Shown here: in pieces, positions 24,803 to 30,070 of the stretch
Layout: the number at the start of each line of letters is the position of its first letter
Position numbering within the stretch: position 1 is the stretch's first letter
Assembly: GCA_036645575.1 (NCBI GenBank)
Contig: JAVXNW010000018.1
Location: 1-30,070 of the forward strand
From: JAVXNW01 sp036645575
GTDB lineage: Bacteria; Bacillota; Clostridia; Christensenellales; Aristaeellaceae
Direction of reading: 5' to 3'
Length of the DNA: 30,070 bases
Position numbers and translations under genes: made by a program
The notes under the pieces: model-generated
The model's database searches: none
What the model was told of the DNA's origin: nothing
What the model saw: the letters and a program-made list of their open reading frames with translations, nothing else

Positions 24803-27418
24803 GTGGCGGTAGAAAAATACAAGGTGGACGGCATGACCTGCGCGGCCTGCTCGGCCAATGTCGAGCGGGCGGTTAAGAAGGTGCCGGGGGTCGAAAATGT
24901 GTCGGTGAGCCTATTAAACGGCTCGATGCGCGTGGACGGCATGGCGGCGGCGGACGACATTGCCCGGGCGGTTGAAAAGGCGGGCTACGCGGCGCGTCTT
25001 TTCGATCAAGGCACGGCGCGGCCCGCCCCGAAAGAGACGGAAGAAGCGCAGCTCAAGGCGATGCGCAATCGCCTGCTTGGGTCGCTGGCGCTGCTGATGC
25101 CGCTCATGTACCTGTCGATGGGGCACATGGTGGGGCTGCCGCTGCCCGCTTTTTTGCATGGGCCGGGCAACGAGTTGTCGTTTGCGTTTACGCAGCTGCT
25201 GCTGTCGCTGCCCATTGCGCTGATCAACCAAAGCTACTTCACGCGCGGCTTCCGGGCGCTTTTTCACAAAAGCCCCAACATGGACTCGCTGATCGCGATC
25301 GGATCGGCGGCGGCCTACCTATACGGCGTCGCGGCGATCTACGCGATTGGGTACGGCATGGGTCACGCGCTGCCGGAAATGGTGACGCAGTATGCCATGC
25401 AGCTCTATTTTGAGTCGGGCGCGATGATCCTGACGCTCATTACGCTGGGCAAGTACTTTGAGACGCGCTCCAAGGGTCAGACCGGCGCGGCGATTCGAAA
25501 GCTGATCGACCTAGCGCCCAAGACCGCGCTGATTGAGCGGGATGGCGCGCAGGTGGCGGTGTCGCTTGAGGAAGTGCGGGTGAAGGACGTCGTGCTGGTC
25601 AAGCCCGGAAGCGGCATTCCGGTTGACGGCGTGGTGCTCTCGGGCGTGAGCGCGGTGGACGAATCCGCGATGACCGGGGAGAGCATACCGGTCGAGGTGA
25701 GCCCGGGAAGCCCGGTGCGCGCGGGCACGATGAACGGAAACGGCTCCTTGCGCATCGAGGCGCAGCGCGTCGGGAGCGACACGACGCTCTCTCAGATCGT
25801 GCGCTTGGTCGAGGAGGCGTCGGGCACCAAGGCGCCGATTGCGAAACTGGCGGACAAGATCGCGGGCGTATTTGTGCCGGTGGTGATCGCGATTGCGCTT
25901 ATCACGGCGGGCGTGTGGCTCGCGCTTGGCGCGCAGGTTTCCTTTGCGCTAAACGCCATGATCGCGGTGCTCGTGATCTCCTGCCCGTGCGCGCTGGGGC
26001 TGGCGACGCCGGTCGCGGTGATGGTCGGGACCGGCCGCGCGGCGACGCTGGGCATTCTGTTCAAAAACGCGGAGGCGCTCGAAAAGGCGCATTTGATCAA
26101 GACCGTGGTGCTTGACAAGACCGGGACGCTCACCCGTGGGAAGCCGCGCATGACCGACGCGATCGTGCTGGACGAAGCGCTCTTGGACGTGGCGCTGTCG
26201 CTTGAAAAGCCGTCCGGGCATCCGCTCAGCGCGGCGATCGTCGAGGGAGCCGTGCAAAACGGCGCGAAGGAATGCGCGCTTGACGCGTTTGAGGCGGTGC
26301 CGGGGCGCGGCGTGCGCGGCGTGATCGCGGGAAAGCGCGTGCTGGGCGGCAACCGCGAGATGATGGCGGAGGCGGGCGTGGACATTTCGGCGCTTGAGGG
26401 CGCGGCTGATCGGCTTTCCGACGCGGGCAGGACGCCCATGTACTTTGCGCGCGGCGAAGCGCTGTTGGGGCTGATCGCGGTCGCGGACGTCGCCAAGCCC
26501 GACAGCGCGCGCGCCGTCGCGGCGCTTAACAAGATGGGCATTGAAACGGTCATGCTGACGGGCGACAACGAGCGCACCGCGCGCGCGCTCGCCTGGGAAA
26601 TGGGCATCACGCGCGTGATCGCGGGGGTGCTCCCGGCGGACAAGGAGATGCACGTGCGCGCCATTCAGGAAAAGGGCGGCGTCGTCGCGATGGTGGGCGA
26701 CGGCGTCAACGACGCGCCGGCGCTGACCCGGGCGGACGTCGGGATCGCGATTGGCGCGGGCTCGGATATCGCGCTTGAGTCGGCCGATGTGGTGCTGGTG
26801 AAATCAAGCCTCATGGACGCGGTGACCGCGCTCAAGCTGTCGCGCGCGGTGCTTGTGAACATCAAGGAGAACCTGTTCTGGGCGTTTTTCTACAACGCCA
26901 CGCTGATCCCGCTCGCGGCGGGCGTATTCTACCATTGGCTGGGCTGGGCGCTGAACCCCATGATCGGCGCGGCGGCGATGAGCCTAAGCTCTGTGTGCGT
27001 GGTCGCCAACGCGCTGCGGCTGTTTCGGTTCAAGGCCGCCAAGGAGGACGCGCGCGCGCCCGAGGAAATGGCGGGCGGGGCGGCCGTGCGCATCGTCCAT
27101 CAGGCGCTTTCGGGGCGCGCGCCGGACGCGGCTGAAGGCGCGGGAAGCGACCATGGCGCGCGCAAGCAAGAAGGCAGAACCGAAAATAAGGATCAAGTGG
27201 AGGGAAAGAATATGGAAAAGACGTTGAGCGTAAGCGGGATGATGTGCGGGCACTGCAAGGCGCACGTCGAGAAGGCGTTAAACGCGCTGGACGGCGTGAC
27301 GGCGACGGTGGATCTTGAAAAAAAGACCGCGCGTGTGGTGATGGCGCGGCCGGTTTCAGACGACGCGCTCAGGGCGGCCGTCACGGACGCGGGCTATCAG
27401 GTAGAGGGGATCGAATAG
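24803..27418 (+). CDS. copA: Cu(I)-translocating P-type ATPase with a C-terminal CopZ-like domain
   Basis: P1B-1-type copper exporter of 871 aa. An N-terminal heavy-metal domain (GMTCAACS) is followed by paired membrane helices. Further motifs are MTGESIP, the CPC ion motif at Cys394-Pro-Cys396, phosphorylated Asp438 in DKTGTLT, HP in SGHPLSAA, and GDGVNDAPAL. Tyr-Asn in YNATLIPLAAG and Met-Ser-Ser in AMSLSS in the last helices are the Cu(I) signature. After the last helix a hydrophilic linker of about 60 residues leads to a second metal domain (804-871) with GMMCGHC. A C-terminal domain is unusual for CopA. GTG 24803 lies behind GGAGGTG (24792-24798); earlier starts would translate spacer. 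No CsoR or CopY gene is adjacent. Confidence 0.95.
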   Translation: MAVEKYKVDGMTCAACSANVERAVKKVPGVENVSVSLLNGSMRVDGMAAADDIARAVEKAGYAARLFDQGTARPAPKETEEAQLKAMRNRLLGSLALLMPLMYLSMGHMVGLPLPAFLHGPGNELSFAFTQLLLSLPIALINQSYFTRGFRALFHKSPNMDSLIAIGSAAAYLYGVAAIYAIGYGMGHALPEMVTQYAMQLYFESGAMILTLITLGKYFETRSKGQTGAAIRKLIDLAPKTALIERDGAQVAVSLEEVRVKDVVLVKPGSGIPVDGVVLSGVSAVDESAMTGESIPVEVSPGSPVRAGTMNGNGSLRIEAQRVGSDTTLSQIVRLVEEASGTKAPIAKLADKIAGVFVPVVIAIALITAGVWLALGAQVSFALNAMIAVLVISCPCALGLATPVAVMVGTGRAATLGILFKNAEALEKAHLIKTVVLDKTGTLTRGKPRMTDAIVLDEALLDVALSLEKPSGHPLSAAIVEGAVQNGAKECALDAFEAVPGRGVRGVIAGKRVLGGNREMMAEAGVDISALEGAADRLSDAGRTPMYFARGEALLGLIAVADVAKPDSARAVAALNKMGIETVMLTGDNERTARALAWEMGITRVIAGVLPADKEMHVRAIQEKGGVVAMVGDGVNDAPALTRADVGIAIGAGSDIALESADVVLVKSSLMDAVTALKLSRAVLVNIKENLFWAFFYNATLIPLAAGVFYHWLGWALNPMIGAAAMSLSSVCVVANALRLFRFKAAKEDARAPEEMAGGAAVRIVHQALSGRAPDAAEGAGSDHGARKQEGRTENKDQVEGKNMEKTLSVSGMMCGHCKAHVEKALNALDGVTATVDLEKKTARVVMARPVSDDALRAAVTDAGYQVEGIE
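27212..27418 (+). CDS. Possible CopZ copper chaperone made from an internal start in copA
   Basis: In frame with copA, ATG 27212 follows GGAGGG (27199-27204) by 7 nt, as good a site as the real genes here have. The product would be a 68-aa heavy-metal-associated domain beginning MEKTLSVSGMMCGHC, the length and start of a normal CopZ, which carries Cu(I) to CopA. Either the site is active and yields a free chaperone in addition to the fused form, or it is a relic of a separate copZ now joined to copA by loss of a stop. The site is seen; its use is inference. Confidence 0.5.
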   Translation: MEKTLSVSGMMCGHCKAHVEKALNALDGVTATVDLEKKTARVVMARPVSDDALRAAVTDAGYQVEGIE

Positions 27419-27428
27419 AGCATTGGAG

Positions 27429-27806
27429 ATGAGCACGAAGGAACAGCTGAGCGCCCTTGAAAGGGCGCTTGGGGTGCTACGGGTGCCCGCCGCGCCGGGC
27501 GAATACGACTTGCACCGGATGATCGGAAAGGCGCTTCAGGCATCGGGCATTGAATACCGGCACGAGGTGAGCTTGGGGCCGCGCTGCCGCATTGACTTTT
27601 TGGCGGGCACGGTTGGGATCGAGGTCAAGAAAGGGGCGGTGTCGCCTCGCCAGCTCAAGGCGCAGGCGGCGCGATACTTGCGCGCGCCGGTGCTTTCGGC
27701 GCTGCTTTTGGTGGTCGCGGGGGGCGCGGCGCTGCCGGGCGAAATCCAAGGAAAGCCGGTCGTGGTCTTTGGCCTCAACCGGCTGTGGGGGGTGTCGCTT
27801 CCGTGA
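27429..27806 (+). CDS. Small PD-(D/E)XK-type nuclease-like protein
   Basis: A 125-aa protein. An N-terminal helical part is followed by RIDFLAG and GIEVKKG, giving Asp56, Glu65 and Lys67 in the D-x(n)-E-x-K arrangement of PD-(D/E)XK nucleases. A helix SPRQLKAQAARYL and the strand SALLLVVAGG follow, as expected for that core fold. It begins 10 nt after the copA stop. The start is uncertain: ATG 27429 has GGAG directly against it, and TTG 27423 lies 12 nt after GAGGGGA. Its stop overlaps the helicase start as GTGA. It probably acts with the helicase on DNA; small nuclease genes of VRR-NUC type beside SNF2 genes are also known in prophages. Confidence 0.65.
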   Translation: MSTKEQLSALERALGVLRVPAAPGEYDLHRMIGKALQASGIEYRHEVSLGPRCRIDFLAGTVGIEVKKGAVSPRQLKAQAARYLRAPVLSALLLVVAGGAALPGEIQGKPVVVFGLNRLWGVSLP

Positions 27807-29512
27807 ATTATCCGGCATACCTGCGCGAGCCGCGCGCCGAGGGGCACACCTACGGCGTGCTCAGCTACAACCGAAAGAGCAAGTGCTGGACGATCAAGGG
27901 CGAGCCCTGCGTGACGGAACTGGCCAAGCGCCTCTTTCCCGGCTGCGACGGCAAGGGTCGGGGCGTGGCGCGCTTTACCGCGCACCGACGGATCATCGGC
28001 GACCTCAACTGGCTGATGCTCAGGTACCCGCTCGAGATTAAGCCGACCGACCGCGACCGGTGGGAGGCGGCGCTTGAAGAGGCGCGCGCCTACGCCGAGG
28101 CGCGCGAGCGGCGCTTGGACGCGCCCGAGACCGCCAATCCCCCCGAAAGCGCCTTCTCGGGTCAGCTGATGCCCTTTCAGCAGGCGGGGCTGGCGTTTTT
28201 GCTGTCGAGCAGGCGCGCGCTATTGGCCGACGAGATGGGCCTTGGCAAGACGGTTCAGGCGCTCGCCTTTTTGGCGACGCTGGGCGCTTACCCGGCGCTC
28301 TTGGTCGTGCCCGCGCATTTGGTGCGCAACTGGCAGCGCGAGGCGGAGCGCTTTTTGAAGATGGACGGGGGCGTGCGCGTGCACGTCATTCGGGGGCTCA
28401 AGCCCGAAAAACTGCCGCCTGCGGACGTGTACATCATCCACTATCTGCTGCTGCGCGGGTGGAAGACGCACTTGCCCGAGATGGGCTTTCGCGCGGTGAT
28501 CTTTGACGAGATTCAGGAACTGCGCCACGCGGGCACCGAGAAGTATTCCGCCGCGAGCCTGGTCGCGGGCGCGTGCGAAAACGTGATCGGCCTAAGCGGC
28601 ACGCCCATCTACAACGCGGGCGGCGAGATCTGGAATGTGATCAACATACTCGATTTTCACTTTCTGGGCGACTGGGAGAGCTTCTCGCGCGAGTGGTGCT
28701 ATGGCTATGCCAGCGCGCTCGTCGCAAAGCCCGATCTTCTGGGCGAGCACCTGCGCCGGGAAGGGCTGATGCTGCGCAGGCTCAAGCGCGACGTGCTCAC
28801 GCAGCTTCCGCCCAAGCGCCGCTTGGTTCAGCAGATCGACTGGAACGACCAGGTGTATCGGGAGCTCATGCGCCCCATCGCCGGGCAGCTGGTGAAATTG
28901 GACGAGACGGACAACCCATCGGCGCGCGCGCTGATCGAGGAGGCCATCTGCCAAGTGCAGCGACAGGCGACCGGCGTCGCAAAGGCGCCCTACGTCGCGG
29001 CGTTTGTGCGCGCCTTGATCGAGGGCGGGGAAAAAGTGCTGTTGTTTGCGCACCATCACGCGGTGATGGACCTGTATAAAAAGGAACTCAAGGCGCAAAA
29101 GCCGGTCTTCATTACCGGGCGCGAGGACGACAAGCAGAAAGACGCGGCGCTGCGCGCGTTCATGGACGAAAAAACCGACCTATGCGTCATTTCGCTCAGG
29201 TCGGCAAGCGGGCTGAATTTGCAGCGGGCGACGTGCGTGGTGTTCGGCGAACTGGACTGGTCGCCCGCAGTGCACTCGCAGGCCGAGGATCGCGCGCACC
29301 GGATCGGCCAAGAGGACTCCCTCTTGTGCTACTACCTGGTGTCGCCGCGCGGCTCGGATCAGGCGATGCAGGAGGCGCTCGGGCTCAAGGTGAGCCAGTT
29401 TGTCGGGCTCATGGGTGACGAGACGCCCGCGCCTGACGAGACGTTTTTGCGCCAGAGCCTCGCGCGCGAGCGGATCAAGCAGCTCGTCGCCCAAGTGCGC
29501 GACGAGGGCTGA
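27803..29512 (+). CDS. SNF2-family helicase/translocase
   Basis: A superfamily 2 ATPase of the SNF2 branch, 569 aa from GTG 27803. A 110-residue N-terminal region includes SYNRKSKCWTI and LNWLMLRYPLEI. The ATPase lobes follow: Walker A ADEMGLGKT (Lys149), motif II FDEIQ (Asp235, Glu236) where DEAH is more usual, motif III GLSGTPIYN, and motif VI QAEDRAHRIGQ from residue 493. The LMLRRLKRDVLTQLP segment is shared with bacterial and phage SNF2 proteins. These motors move on double-stranded DNA or strip proteins from it. The 4-nt GTGA overlap with the nuclease gene supports joint work. The downstream DNA is a hairpin and an insertion sequence, so no third gene is visible. Confidence 0.9.
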   Translation: MNYPAYLREPRAEGHTYGVLSYNRKSKCWTIKGEPCVTELAKRLFPGCDGKGRGVARFTAHRRIIGDLNWLMLRYPLEIKPTDRDRWEAALEEARAYAEARERRLDAPETANPPESAFSGQLMPFQQAGLAFLLSSRRALLADEMGLGKTVQALAFLATLGAYPALLVVPAHLVRNWQREAERFLKMDGGVRVHVIRGLKPEKLPPADVYIIHYLLLRGWKTHLPEMGFRAVIFDEIQELRHAGTEKYSAASLVAGACENVIGLSGTPIYNAGGEIWNVINILDFHFLGDWESFSREWCYGYASALVAKPDLLGEHLRREGLMLRRLKRDVLTQLPPKRRLVQQIDWNDQVYRELMRPIAGQLVKLDETDNPSARALIEEAICQVQRQATGVAKAPYVAAFVRALIEGGEKVLLFAHHHAVMDLYKKELKAQKPVFITGREDDKQKDAALRAFMDEKTDLCVISLRSASGLNLQRATCVVFGELDWSPAVHSQAEDRAHRIGQEDSLLCYYLVSPRGSDQAMQEALGLKVSQFVGLMGDETPAPDETFLRQSLARERIKQLVAQVRDEG

Positions 29513-29523
29513 CGAAAGCGCGG

Positions 29524-29563
29524 GGGAGGGGGGCTTTTTGCAAGAGAAAAAGCCCATCCTCCC
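29524..29563. terminator. Long hairpin after the helicase gene
   Basis: GGGAGG (29524-29529) pairs with CCTCCC (29558-29563), and GGGCTTTTT (29531-29539) with AAAAAGCCC (29547-29555), giving 15 bp with a small asymmetric bulge and a 7-nt loop. The T run lies inside the stem, so it is not a textbook terminator, though position suggests that role. Its last base is also the first base of the presumed IS end. Confidence 0.5.
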
Positions 29564-29640
29564 AGGGCTATCGCTTACGAACGAGAGCAACGCAGAGCCG
29601 TCTGAATATTATATTTACGTTACCAAAAGGACTTTTCAGG

Positions 29641-29669
29641 CTCATCTCGAATATAGAAAACGAGGTGAG
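29641..29669 (+). promoter_or_regulatory. Hairpin covering the transposase ribosome binding site
   Basis: CTCATCTCG (29641-29649) pairs with CGAGGTGAG (29661-29669) over nine positions with one wobble, around an 11-nt A-rich loop. The right arm contains the GAGGTGAG ribosome site of the transposase ATG at 29674, so folding would block translation. Confidence 0.55.
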
Positions 29670-29673
29670 ACAA

Positions 29674-30070
29674 ATGAACAAGACGGAAACGAAACTGTAC
29701 CTCGATCTGTTGGCGGAAATCCCGGATCACAGGCAAGGGAACGCCATCCGACACAAACTCAGCGAGATACTGACCATCGCGATACTGGCCATCCTGTGCA
29801 ACGCCAATTCGTTAACGGGGATGGAACGATTTGGAAAGACGCACGAAAAAGAGCTGAGGATGTTTCTCGAACTGCCGGAAGGCATCCCGTCGCACGACAC
29901 GTTCGGGGACGTATTGTCGAGATTGGACTATACCGCTGTAGAGCGGGTATTCAGGGCGTGGCTGACCCGCATGAAGGGGACGTGTCCGGCAGAATCGGTG
30001 TCCATCGACGGGAAAACGATACGACGAAGCAGCGACGGTCTGCATCAATGCGCGCATATTGTAACGGCCT
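29674..30070 (+). CDS. ISAs1-family transposase, N-terminal part cut by the window edge
   Basis: 132 codons are visible from ATG 29674. The N-terminal domain has IPDHRQGNAIRHKLSEIL and GIPSHDTFGDVLSRLD, both typical of the ISAs1 family. The first catalytic Asp is Asp112 in SIDGKTIRRS. The remaining DDE residues lie outside the window. GAGGTGAG ends 4 nt before the ATG. Codon use is less GC-biased than in neighbouring genes, consistent with recent arrival. No internal stop is seen in the visible part. Confidence 0.93.
   Translation, partial: MNKTETKLYLDLLAEIPDHRQGNAIRHKLSEILTIAILAILCNANSLTGMERFGKTHEKELRMFLELPEGIPSHDTFGDVLSRLDYTAVERVFRAWLTRMKGTCPAESVSIDGKTIRRSSDGLHQCAHIVTA

Larger units (their letters stand above)
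29563..30070 (+). mobile_element. ISAs1-family insertion sequence, left part
   Basis: The transposase identifies the family. The left end is placed at CAGGGCTATCGC (29563-29574), which resembles ends of this family as recalled and coincides with a visible drop in GC content. The right end and the target duplication lie beyond the window, so the boundary is inferred. Confidence 0.6.

Noticed and set aside
1..30070. tRNA, rRNA, CRISPR array or known riboswitch
   Set aside because: No cloverleaf, regularly spaced repeat array or familiar riboswitch core was seen in any intergenic stretch; a covariance-model search was not possible here.

Overview
The window is GC-rich bacterial DNA, with most third codon positions G or C. 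Gene content points to a Bacillota/Clostridia-type organism: AGGAGG-like ribosome binding sites, sigma-A-type promoters, the order polA–coaE–lytic transglycosylase, a BceRS–BceAB-type antimicrobial-peptide module, a heterodimeric ABC exporter and AzlCD. Placement in a GC-rich clostridial order such as Christensenellales is inference only. No rRNA, tRNA or CRISPR array was seen.

Layout. 1–299: short hairpins, a candidate terminator and a strong promoter. 300–5897 (+): a tight operon of polA, coaE, a membrane-anchored lytic transglycosylase and an orphan family-5 solute-binding lipoprotein. 5920–8819 (+): a Gfo/Idh/MocA oxidoreductase and a diverged heparinase II/III-like protein, whose stop codon lies in a 161-bp element with terminal inverted repeats (8804–8964). 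9075–13699 (+): response regulator, intramembrane-sensing kinase, ABC ATPase and FtsX-type permease; the transporter pair has its own extended -10 promoter preceded by a nested dyad. 13730–13768: a bidirectional terminator between converging units. 13778–17662 (-): a CPA2-type cation/proton antiporter and, upstream of it, an ABC-2-type transporter (two membrane proteins and an ATPase). 17863–24702 (+): aroQ, an alpha/beta hydrolase, an EamA permease, azlCD and a heterodimeric ABC exporter. 24803–29512 (+): a Cu(I) P-type ATPase with a CopZ-like domain fused at its C-terminus, then a translationally coupled PD-(D/E)XK nuclease and SNF2-family helicase. 29563–30070: the start of an ISAs1-family insertion sequence, cut by the window edge.

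The most interesting points are: the copA reading frame that carries an internal Shine-Dalgarno and ATG exactly at its CopZ-like domain, so one gene may yield both copper pump and chaperone; the nuclease–helicase pair placed 10 nt behind copA; the MITE-like element that ends the heparinase-like gene; a hairpin covering the transposase ribosome binding site; and the nested dyad upstream of the bceA-like promoter. Long antisense frames, common across this GC-rich DNA, were judged to be shadows of the genes listed.
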